This document shows positions 1 through 5,459 of a stretch of 5,459 bases of DNA, piece by piece. The stretch is from the NCBI GenBank assembly GCA_021845835.1, contig JAJZVE010000363.1:1-5459 (forward strand), read 5' to 3'. Source of the stretch: Pseudomonadota bacterium (GTDB lineage Bacteria > Pseudomonadota > Alphaproteobacteria > Acetobacterales > Acetobacteraceae). The notes under the pieces were generated by a model. That model was not told where the DNA came from, made no database searches, and saw nothing but the letters and a program-made list of their open reading frames with translations. The position numbers and the translations under genes are program-made. Positions within the stretch are counted from its first letter, which is position 1; every line of letters begins with the position of its first letter.

Positions 1-84
1 CGGTTCCAGCATCAGGTTGACGTCCGCCAGCGCCCGGATCGCACCGAAGCTTTTGGACACATTCCTCAATTGGAGGACCGGCAA
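1..84 (-). CDS. ABC transporter ATP-binding subunit, N-terminal fragment (probably sugar importer)
   Basis: The first 28 codons of a gene that runs off the left edge. The reading is MPVLQLRNVSKSF followed by GAIRALADVNLMLEP. This is the usual opening of an ABC ATPase: a first beta strand, then the aromatic A-loop region (K-S-F-G) and the A-L-x-x-V-x-L strand. The wording 'SKSFGAIRAL' is most typical of sugar-import ATPases of the RbsA/FrcA kind, which energise uptake from the cytoplasmic face of the membrane. Walker A and everything after it lie outside the window, so the substrate class is an inference. The start is a TTG at 84. It is preceded by a good ribosome site (GGGAGAGG, complement of 92-99) seven bases upstream. 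A later in-frame GTG at 60 would cut off the first conserved strand. The gene follows the response regulator on the same strand after a 174-bp gap. Confidence 0.72.
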   Translation of the reverse strand, partial: MPVLQLRNVSKSFGAIRALADVNLMLEP

Positions 85-91
85 TACGTTT

Positions 92-99
92 CCTCTCCC
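92..99 (-). promoter_or_regulatory. Ribosome binding site of the ABC ATPase gene
   Basis: The minus strand reads GGGAGAGG here, seven bases before the TTG at 84. It is the best Shine-Dalgarno match in the area, and it is the main reason for accepting a TTG start for the ABC transporter fragment. Confidence 0.6.
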
Positions 100-225
100 T
101 GTTATTACGTCTCTGTTGCCTGGACGCCGCGATCCTACGGGCTGGCAGCGGGCAATGTCCAGATGTCCCGCGGAGATTTCCGTCCCCTCAGGGTCCGGCC
201 CGCTGCGCGCTCGCTCGCCATCGGC

Positions 226-251
226 CGGCCGGCGTTCCACTACGCCAGCCG
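226..251 (-). terminator. Hairpin just after the response regulator stop; candidate terminator
   Basis: On the minus strand, beginning seven bases past the TGA of the response regulator, CGGCTGGCGT pairs with ACGCCGGCCG across the six-base loop AGTGGA. This gives ten paired positions, one of them a G-U wobble. Position and strength fit a transcript 3' end. No U-run follows (the next bases are GATGGCGAGC), so it is not a textbook intrinsic terminator. It could act as a weak or Rho-assisted stop, or as a 3' stabilising hairpin between the regulator and the downstream ABC gene. Confidence 0.42.
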
Positions 252-258
252 TCAGCCG

Positions 259-1023
259 TCACGGCGGCGCCGGACGCTGCGCGGCGGCGAGTACGTAGCC
301 GGCGCCGCGCACCGACTGGATGACGCGGCTGCCGTCCTCGCCGTCGCCGAGCTTGCGGCGCAGGCTGAAGATGAGCTGGTCGATGCTGCGGTCCTCCGGA
401 CGCCACGGGCGTCGCAACGCCGCCTCGCTCAACCGCTCGCGGGAAACCGGCTCGCCGCGCGCCAGGACCAGTTCCTGCAACGCCGCGAACTCGGCCGCCG
501 TGACCTGCAACGGCCTGCCGTCCGGGCCGGCGACGCTGCGCCGCTGCAGATCGATCTGCCACGGCCCCACCTGCACCGGATGGGTGTCCGGGACGGCCGC
601 GCCGCGTGGCTCGCCGCGGGCCGCGGCACGCACGTGCGAACGCCGATGCACCGCGCGGATGCGCGCCACCATCTCGCGCAGTTGCGGCGGCTTGGCGATA
701 TAGTCGTCGGCGCCGAGTTCGAGGCCGACGATGCGCTCCGATTCCTCGCCGCGGCCGGAGACCACGATGATGCCGCAATCCTGCAGACCGGATAGCCAGC
801 CTATCAGCGCCACGCCACTGGTATCGGGCAACTCCAGATCGACCAGCACCACGTCCGGCATGAAGCTGTGCTTCAGCTCGATCGCCCGCGCCCCGGTCTG
901 CGCCCAGGCCGTCCGCATGCCGGATCGTTCGATGAACTTCTGCAGCGTCTCGGCCACGGCCGGATTGTCCTCGATCAGGAGGACGCGCGGGTTGGGCAGA
1001 GGGGCGGAAGCGTCGCCGGGCAT
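259..1023 (-). CDS. OmpR-family two-component response regulator (receiver + winged helix)
   Basis: A complete 254-residue DNA-binding response regulator, normal length for the OmpR/PhoB family. The receiver spans about residues 12-127. It has the acidic pair E18-D19 (in VLLIEDN), the phospho-accepting D62 (VVLVDLELPD, codon 838-840), the switch residue S89 (IIVVSGRGEE) and K111 (ADDYIAKPP), so it looks fully competent. After a basic, Ala-rich linker the winged-helix domain covers about 148-250, with a recognition-helix segment DRSIDQLIFSLRRKLG and the C-terminal wing GAGYVL. It should bind DNA when phosphorylated and control transcription. The start chosen is ATG at 1023, which leaves 11 residues before the first receiver strand. 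An in-frame GTG at 1026 (AGGA nine bases upstream) or TTG at 1083 (20 more residues, unlike the family) are alternatives. It diverges from the hybrid kinase at 1220, its likely partner. The exact regulon cannot be read from the sequence. Confidence 0.93.
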   Translation of the reverse strand: MPGDASAPLPNPRVLLIEDNPAVAETLQKFIERSGMRTAWAQTGARAIELKHSFMPDVVLVDLELPDTSGVALIGWLSGLQDCGIIVVSGRGEESERIVGLELGADDYIAKPPQLREMVARIRAVHRRSHVRAAARGEPRGAAVPDTHPVQVGPWQIDLQRRSVAGPDGRPLQVTAAEFAALQELVLARGEPVSRERLSEAALRRPWRPEDRSIDQLIFSLRRKLGDGEDGSRVIQSVRGAGYVLAAAQRPAPP

Positions 1024-1219
1024 CACGTCAGACTGTCCTGGGCGCGTCCGGGCTTGGCACGCGGCCCGGAGTCGCTGCCACAACTGTTAGTGACCTTTGC
1101 GGTTCGCGTCCACTGTCAGAAGGACCGATCCGATTTTGCGACGGAATGCCGGGCAGCCGTGCCACACAGAGGCGCGGCGGGGGCGTTGCCACCGGGCGGG
1201 TGGCATGGCAGGGGGCGGC
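1024..1219. promoter_or_regulatory. Divergent intergenic region between regulator and kinase
   Basis: About 196 bp separate the chosen starts of the regulator (minus) and the kinase (plus), so promoters for both transcripts should lie here. I found no convincing sigma-70 or sigma-54 promoter. Two copies of ACTGTYAG occur at 1083-1090 and 1112-1119, and a partial copy (ACTGTCCT) occurs at 1032-1039. They are possible regulator sites, but the spacing is not a clean helical repeat. Both reading frames remain open into this region from TTG codons (1083 minus, 1097 plus). If those starts were used, the gap would shrink to 13 bp, which argues against using both. Confidence 0.45.
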
Positions 1220-3313
1220 ATGGCAGAATTCCGTCGGTTCGTGGGGCGCATCTGGCCGGCCGGGCTGGTCCTGCTGGGCACGGCACTGCTCGTTGCGGCC
1301 GGATTCGCCGGGCTTGCAGGTCCACCCCGGATTCTGGCGGCCACCGTGCCCGGGCTGGCGCTGGTCGGCGCCGGGTGCGGTTTCATGCTGCGCCGGCTGC
1401 TTCGCGCCGATGCCTCGGCGGCGGAGCAGCGCCGCCGCGCGGCGCTGTTCGCCGGCATCGGCGGGAACCTGATGCGAGTCCGCGACCCCGTGACGATCGC
1501 GGCGCAGGGTGAGGCGCTGGCGCGCGACCTGCTCGGCCGCGATGCCGCCGCGGTGGTCGCGCTGGCCGATGCCGAGCTGCCCGTCCTGCGGCCCGGTGCG
1601 CCGCAGCGCAGCCTGCCGTTGCGCGGCGCGACCGGCGACCTGCTCGGCCGGATCGCGGTGATGCGCCCGCCCGGCCAGCCGTTCTCGGCCGAGGAGGCGG
1701 AACTTCTGGCGCAACTGGCGCGGCTGATCGCGGCGGCGCTCGACACCGCCGGGCTGCTCGCCGCCGAGACGCGCAGCCGCGCCGAAACGGAGCAGGTTCT
1801 CGATGCAATCTCCGACGGCATCCTGGTGTTCGACCCGGCGTGGTGCGTGCGCCACGCCAACACCGCCGCCCTGCGCCTGTTGCAGCGCAGCCGCAGCGAT
1901 CTGACCGGCGCACTGTTCTGGGAGCGGTTCCCGGCGCTGACCGGCAGCGAGTTCGCCGAGCGTCTGCAGGAGGCGCGGCAGCGTCGGCACGACTGCGATT
2001 TTACCGCCATCTTCCCCCCGCTCGATACCTGGTTGGAAGTACGCTGCTACCCCTTCGCGGGCGGGCTGGCGATCTATTTCCGCGATGTCACCGCCCAGCG
2101 CGAGACCGAGGAACGATTGCGCCAGTCGCAGCGGCTGGACGCGCTCGGCGAGCTCACCGGCGGGATCGCGCATGACGTGAACAATCTGCTGACCGTCGTC
2201 CTGGGCAATTTCGAGATGCTGGTGTTGAGCGCCGAGGAGCGCGGCGTGACCGGCAAGCCCGACCTGGAACTCGCCGAGGCGGGCCTGCGCGCCGGCGGCA
2301 ATGCGCGCCAGCTCATGCACCGCCTGCTCGCCTTCTCCCGGCGCCAGAAATTGTCGCCGCAATTGGTCGATGTCGGCGCGCTGCTCGCCGCCCTGGAACC
2401 GCTGTTGCGCCGCTCGGTCGGCGAGGCCGTCGCGCTCGCAATCGTCGCGCCGGAGGGGCTGTGGCTCGTGCTGGCCGATCCGTCGGAGCTGGAGAACGCG
2501 CTCATCAACCTCGCCGTCAACGCCCGCGACGCCATGCCGGCCGGCGGAAAGCTCATGGTCGAGGCGGCCAACGTCGCTGTCGATCCGGTCTATGCGGCGA
2601 TGGCGGGCCTGGAGCGAACCGGCGACTACGTCATGATCGCGGTCGCCGACACCGGCGCCGGCATGACGCGCGAAGTGACCGAAAAGGCGTTCGACCCGTT
2701 CTTCACCACCAAGGAGCCCGGCAAGGGGACGGGACTCGGGCTGTCGATGGTGTACGGCTTCGCCAAGCAGTCGGGCGGCTATGTCATGATCGACAGCGAG
2801 CCGGGCCACGGCACGATCGTACGACTTTATCTGCCACGCAGCGCCGCGCAACTGCCCCCTCCGCAGGAACCGGCCGAAGCGGTGCTGGGCGGCAGCGAGA
2901 TCATCCTGCTGATCGAGGACAGCGACCTCGTGCGCACACATACCGAAGCCGTGCTGCGCGGCCTCGGCTATTGCGTGCTGGCGGCGCCGGACGGCAGGGA
3001 GGGCCTGCAACAACTGCAGGCGGGCGCGCGGCCCGATTTGCTGCTGACCAACATCGTGCTGCCCGGTGGTCTCTCGGGGCGGCAGGTGGCGGACGCGGCG
3101 GCCGGACTGGTGCCGGGGCTGCGCGTGCTGTTCACCTCGGGACATCCCGCCGGCGTGCCGCGCGACGGAGCACCGGTGTGGCCGGGCGTGCCACTGATCA
3201 GCAAGCCGTTCCGCCGCAGCGAACTGGCTGCGCGGGTACGGTCACAACTCGCCGCGCCGCCCTGGCAGCCGAAGCCCCGCCCTTCGCTCGCCGCCGGGTC
3301 GGAAACGCGGTAA
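1220..3313 (+). CDS. Membrane-anchored hybrid histidine kinase with GAF-like, PAS and degenerate receiver domains
   Basis: A 697-residue hybrid sensor kinase. Two hydrophobic segments (about 12-32 and 39-57) are joined by only a few residues, so there is almost no periplasmic domain and sensing is probably cytosolic or within the membrane. A GAF-like region (about 70-180) and a PAS domain (about 190-292, opening [10 protein letters not shown]) follow. HisKA carries the autophosphorylation residue H318 in [15 protein letters not shown]. The HATPase has its N-box near 420-436 (N434), G1 D477-x-G-x-G, F-box FDPFFTTK (491-498) and G2 GKGTGLGLS (501-509), so the kinase core is intact. The C-terminal receiver (about 560-676) keeps E566-D567, T639 and K662. 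At the phosphorylation site, however, it has N611 ([11 protein letters not shown], codon 3050-3052) where Asp is expected. The start is ATG 1220, with AGGGGG four bases upstream. ATG 1205 and TTG 1097 are alternatives. It diverges from the OmpR regulator and lies 28 bp before an acyl-CoA synthetase gene. Confidence 0.93.
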   Translation: MAEFRRFVGRIWPAGLVLLGTALLVAAGFAGLAGPPRILAATVPGLALVGAGCGFMLRRLLRADASAAEQRRRAALFAGIGGNLMRVRDPVTIAAQGEALARDLLGRDAAAVVALADAELPVLRPGAPQRSLPLRGATGDLLGRIAVMRPPGQPFSAEEAELLAQLARLIAAALDTAGLLAAETRSRAETEQVLDAISDGILVFDPAWCVRHANTAALRLLQRSRSDLTGALFWERFPALTGSEFAERLQEARQRRHDCDFTAIFPPLDTWLEVRCYPFAGGLAIYFRDVTAQRETEERLRQSQRLDALGELTGGIAHDVNNLLTVVLGNFEMLVLSAEERGVTGKPDLELAEAGLRAGGNARQLMHRLLAFSRRQKLSPQLVDVGALLAALEPLLRRSVGEAVALAIVAPEGLWLVLADPSELENALINLAVNARDAMPAGGKLMVEAANVAVDPVYAAMAGLERTGDYVMIAVADTGAGMTREVTEKAFDPFFTTKEPGKGTGLGLSMVYGFAKQSGGYVMIDSEPGHGTIVRLYLPRSAAQLPPPQEPAEAVLGGSEIILLIEDSDLVRTHTEAVLRGLGYCVLAAPDGREGLQQLQAGARPDLLLTNIVLPGGLSGRQVADAAAGLVPGLRVLFTSGHPAGVPRDGAPVWPGVPLISKPFRRSELAARVRSQLAAPPWQPKPRPSLAAGSETR

Positions 3314-3328
3314 GCGTGAAAAAAAAGC

Positions 3329-3334
3329 GGGAGG
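3329..3334 (+). promoter_or_regulatory. Ribosome binding site of the acyl-CoA synthetase gene
   Basis: GGGAGG lies seven bases before the ATG at 3342, which is ideal spacing. It selects this ATG over the second in-frame ATG at 3351. It sits in the 28-bp gap behind the kinase stop codon, directly after a run of eight A residues (3319-3326). Confidence 0.72.
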
Positions 3335-3341
3335 GAAGACC

Positions 3342-5024
3342 ATGGCGGCGATGAGCTATGTGAGCGGGCTTGCCGAGCGGCCGCTGCTGGGCGACACCGT
3401 CGGCCAGCACCTTGACCGCACCGTGTCCCGCTGGCCGGACCGGCTGGCGCTGGTCGTGCGCCAGCAGGGCGTGCGCCTGACCTGGCGCGGGCTGGCCGCC
3501 CAGGTGGACGATTTCGCCGCCGGGTTGCTGGCACTCGGGCTGGAGCCGGGGGACCGCGTCGGCATCTGGTCGCCCAACAACGCCGAATGGGTGCTGACGC
3601 AGTTCGCCACCGCCAGGGCCGGACTGATCCTGGTCAACATCAACCCTGCCTATCGGCTGCACGAGTTGGAATATGCCCTCACCAAGGTCGGCTGCCGCGC
3701 GCTGGTGACGGCGACCGCGTTCAGGTCGAGCGACTACGCCGGCATGCTGCTCACGCTGCTGCCCGAACTGGCGCACGCCGCGCCGGGCGCGCTGGCGGCG
3801 GCGCGGGCACCGGCGCTGCGCAGCGTGATCCAGATCGGTGCGCACAGCCTGCCCGGCAGCTTCGCCTTCGCCGACGTCGCAACGCGCGGCGGCGCGGCGG
3901 AACGGGCACGCCTCGCCGAGCTTGCGCAGACGCTGCAATTCGACGACCCGATCAACATCCAGTTCACCTCGGGCACCACCGGCGCGCCGAAAGGGGCGAC
4001 GCTCACCCACCACAACATCCTCAACAACGGCTATTTCACCGCCGAGGGCATGGCACTGACCGAGCAGGACCGGCTGTGCATCCCGGTGCCGCTGTATCAC
4101 TGCTTCGGCATGGTCATGGGCGTGCTCGGCTGCCTGACGCACGGCGCGGCGATGGTGTTCCCCGGCGAAGGCTTCGATGCGCTCGCGGTGCTGCAGACGG
4201 TGGCGGAGGAACGCTGCACCGCGCTGTACGGCGTGCCGACCATGTTCATCGCCGAGATGGCGCATCCCGACTTCGACCGCTTCGACCTGACCTGCCTGCG
4301 CACCGGCATCATGGCCGGATCGCCCTGCCCGATCGAGGTGATGCGCCGGGCGATGGAGAAGATGCACCTGCGCGACATCACCATCGCCTACGGCATGACG
4401 GAGACCAGTCCGGTCAGCTTCCAGACCGGCCTGGATGCGCCGGTGGAACGCCGGGTGTCCACCGTCGGCCGCATCCACCAGCATCTGGAGGCCAAGGTCA
4501 TCGACGGCGACGGCCGCGTCGTACCGGCGGGCGTGCCCGGCGAACTCTGCACCCGCGGCTATTCGGTGATGCTCGGCTACTGGGACGACGAGGAACGCAC
4601 GCGGCAGGCGATCGACCGCGCCGGCTGGATGCACACCGGCGACCTCGCCACCATCGACGCGGAAGGCTATTGCGCCATCGTCGGCCGCATCAAGGACATG
4701 GTGATCCGCGGCGGCGAGAACGTCTATCCGCGCGAGATCGAGGAGTTCCTCTACCGCCATCCGAAGATCGCCGACGTGCAGGTGTTCGGCGTGCCGGACG
4801 CGAAGTACGGCGAGGAAATCTGCGCCTGGGTGCGGCTGCACGCCGACGTGGAGATGACCGAGGAGGAGGTGCGCGCGTTCTGCCGCGACCAGATCGCCCA
4901 CTACAAGGTGCCGCGCTACGTCCGCTTCGTGCCGGAATTCCCGATGACGGTGACCGGCAAGGTGCAGAAATACCTGATGCGCGAGGCGATGGCGCAGGAG
5001 CTGGCGGGGATGACCGGGGGATAG
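3342..5024 (+). CDS. AMP-forming acyl-CoA synthetase (ACSF2-like fatty acid-CoA ligase)
   Basis: A complete 560-residue member of the ANL adenylating enzyme superfamily. It activates a carboxylic acid with ATP to an acyl-adenylate and then transfers the acyl group to CoA in the cytoplasm. The phosphate-binding loop is [11 protein letters not shown] at 208-218. The aromatic adenine-site motif YGMTE is at 350-354. The ribose-binding HTGD is at 431-434, followed by the hinge region [16 protein letters not shown] (448-463). The adenylation lysine is K540 in MTVTGKVQK, in the small C-terminal domain. The catalytic residues all look present. The N-terminal text ([20 protein letters not shown], then NINPAYR) closely matches the ACSF2 / medium-chain acyl-CoA ligase group, so a fatty or related carboxylic acid substrate is likely. 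The exact chain length cannot be told. In this family the C-terminal lysine is often controlled by acetylation, which is general knowledge and not shown here. It follows the kinase by 28 bp on the same strand and may be cotranscribed. Confidence 0.95.
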   Translation: MAAMSYVSGLAERPLLGDTVGQHLDRTVSRWPDRLALVVRQQGVRLTWRGLAAQVDDFAAGLLALGLEPGDRVGIWSPNNAEWVLTQFATARAGLILVNINPAYRLHELEYALTKVGCRALVTATAFRSSDYAGMLLTLLPELAHAAPGALAAARAPALRSVIQIGAHSLPGSFAFADVATRGGAAERARLAELAQTLQFDDPINIQFTSGTTGAPKGATLTHHNILNNGYFTAEGMALTEQDRLCIPVPLYHCFGMVMGVLGCLTHGAAMVFPGEGFDALAVLQTVAEERCTALYGVPTMFIAEMAHPDFDRFDLTCLRTGIMAGSPCPIEVMRRAMEKMHLRDITIAYGMTETSPVSFQTGLDAPVERRVSTVGRIHQHLEAKVIDGDGRVVPAGVPGELCTRGYSVMLGYWDDEERTRQAIDRAGWMHTGDLATIDAEGYCAIVGRIKDMVIRGGENVYPREIEEFLYRHPKIADVQVFGVPDAKYGEEICAWVRLHADVEMTEEEVRAFCRDQIAHYKVPRYVRFVPEFPMTVTGKVQKYLMREAMAQELAGMTGG

Positions 5025-5067
5025 GACGCGGCCACGTCCCGCGCATGTTCGTTGATTATTCGCAACG
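5024..5067. terminator. Two small dyads in the convergent gap; weak candidate terminator region
   Basis: GGACG (from the last base of the synthetase stop) pairs with CGTCC around a six-base loop (5024-5039). CGTTG pairs with CAACG around an AT-rich eight-base loop (5050-5067). Each stem is only five pairs and neither has a following T-run, so either could be chance. The area lies between two converging genes and is locally AT-rich in a very GC-rich window, which is where a shared terminator would be expected. Confidence 0.25.
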
Positions 5068-5094
5068 TTAACGGCGTGCCGGCGCGCCGCGTGC

Positions 5095-5459
5095 TCAGGC
5101 CGGAACGGGCGGGCCGCAGGCGGTCGATTGGGCGCGCGGCGCCGCGGCCGTGCGGCGCGGCCGGGGCCTCGGGGCGGGCGGCGAAGGCCGGGGCGCCCGG
5201 CGGGCGGTCCGGCGGGATGGGGCCGCCGCGGCGACAGGCCGCGGCGGGGTCAGGGCGGGCGGCGGCTTCACCCCCAGCGTCCGGCACAGCGGGCGCAGCA
5301 GGCGCCCCGTGCGCGGGCTCGCTTCGATCAGCGCCGCCATCGCCGGGGTGGCCAGCAGATGCTGCAACTGCGACGCCCCGGCGGCTGCCTCCGCCCCCAC
5401 CAGCCGCACCAGCCAGCCGCGCCCCCGCGGCAGGCGCTGCGGCGAGCCGGAACGCTGCG
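5095..5459 (-). CDS. Conserved-looking hypothetical protein, C-terminal fragment with Pro/Arg/Ala-rich tail
   Basis: The last 120 codons of a minus-strand gene whose start lies beyond the right edge, ending with TGA at 5097-5095. The first half of the visible part looks like folded protein: PRGRGWLVRLVGAEAAAG, then SQLQHLLATPAMAALIEA and TGRLLRPLCRTLGVKPP. These are amphipathic helical stretches with the conserved-looking elements W-L-V-R-L-V, S-Q-L-Q-H-L-L and L-R-P-L-C-R-x-L-G-V. The last roughly 55 residues are a low-complexity Pro/Arg/Ala tail, probably disordered and basic. The pattern resembles small hypothetical proteins I associate with Acetobacteraceae, but I cannot name a family or a function. 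It converges on the acyl-CoA synthetase with a gap of 70 bases and so is not in its operon. The frame is supported by being open to the edge and by the non-random helical part, although high GC makes open frames cheap. Confidence 0.6.
   Translation of the reverse strand, partial: QRSGSPQRLPRGRGWLVRLVGAEAAAGASQLQHLLATPAMAALIEASPRTGRLLRPLCRTLGVKPPPALTPPRPVAAAAPSRRTARRAPRPSPPAPRPRPRRTAAAPRAQSTACGPPVPA

Noticed and set aside
102..107. TAATAA on the minus strand as a possible -10 box for the ABC gene
   Set aside because: It lies so close to the ribosome site that the transcript would start inside or next to it, and no -35 element is seen at the right distance.
120..162. CTGGAC and GTCCAG inverted words upstream of the ABC gene, a possible operator
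   Set aside because: They are six-base matches 31 bases apart with no longer symmetry, which is expected by chance in a region of this size.
70..795. A 241-codon plus-strand frame opposite the response regulator
   Set aside because: It is antisense to a clear OmpR-family gene, Arg/Ala-rich, and has no domain features. It reflects GC-biased codon use.
1055..1065. TGGCACG resembling the -24 element of a sigma-54 promoter
   Set aside because: The matching -12 element (TTGC followed by A or T, four bases on) is absent. The next bases are CCGGA.
1028..3145. A 705-codon open frame on the minus strand opposite the histidine kinase
   Set aside because: It is rich in His, Arg, Gln and Ala with no recognisable domain, which is the usual shadow of a GC-rich gene. 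The plus-strand frame has every kinase motif in order.
3198..4901. A 567-codon open frame on the minus strand opposite the acyl-CoA synthetase
   Set aside because: Its composition is the same shadow type (runs of Ala, His, Arg, Asp and Gly without a fold pattern), and the plus strand encodes an unmistakable ANL enzyme.
5079..5088. Perfect ten-base palindrome CGGCGCGCCG near the end of the convergent gap
   Set aside because: Self-complementary GC words are common in such GC-rich DNA. It has no loop or T-run that would suggest a terminator and no second copy in the window.

Overview
The window is a GC-rich stretch, clearly above 65% G+C by eye. Its codons are GC-biased in the third position and it has several non-ATG starts. 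The protein style suggests an alphaproteobacterium, most likely in the Acetobacteraceae/Rhodospirillales. That placement is inferred from sequence style and was not tested by a search.

Layout from left to right. (1) Positions 1-84, minus strand: the first 28 codons of an ABC transporter ATP-binding subunit, probably of the sugar-import type, cut by the window edge. (2) Positions 85-258: a gene-free gap with a strong 10-bp hairpin just after the next gene's stop. (3) Positions 259-1023, minus: a complete OmpR-type response regulator (receiver plus winged helix). (4) Positions 1024-1219: a divergent intergenic region of about 196 bp. (5) Positions 1220-3313, plus: a membrane-anchored hybrid histidine kinase with two transmembrane segments, a GAF-like region, PAS, HisKA, HATPase and a C-terminal receiver. 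The phospho-accepting Asp of that receiver is replaced by Asn. (6) Positions 3342-5024, plus: a complete AMP-forming acyl-CoA synthetase resembling the ACSF2 / medium-chain acyl-CoA ligase family, 28 bp behind the kinase. (7) Positions 5025-5094: a short convergent gap with two small dyads. (8) Positions 5095-5459, minus: the C-terminal 120 residues of an unrecognised protein with a Pro/Arg/Ala-rich tail.

How the genes may work together: the kinase and regulator are divergently transcribed neighbours and probably form a two-component pair. The kinase may transcribe together with the acyl-CoA synthetase, and the regulator may read into the ABC transporter gene unless the hairpin stops it. Whether the signalling pair controls acyl-CoA formation or substrate import is inference only. 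The most notable feature is the Asp-to-Asn change in the hybrid kinase's receiver, which would make that domain unable to take phosphate in the usual way and would favour direct transfer to the separate regulator. I see no RNA gene, mobile element or CRISPR array, and nothing that amounts to a clearly new system.
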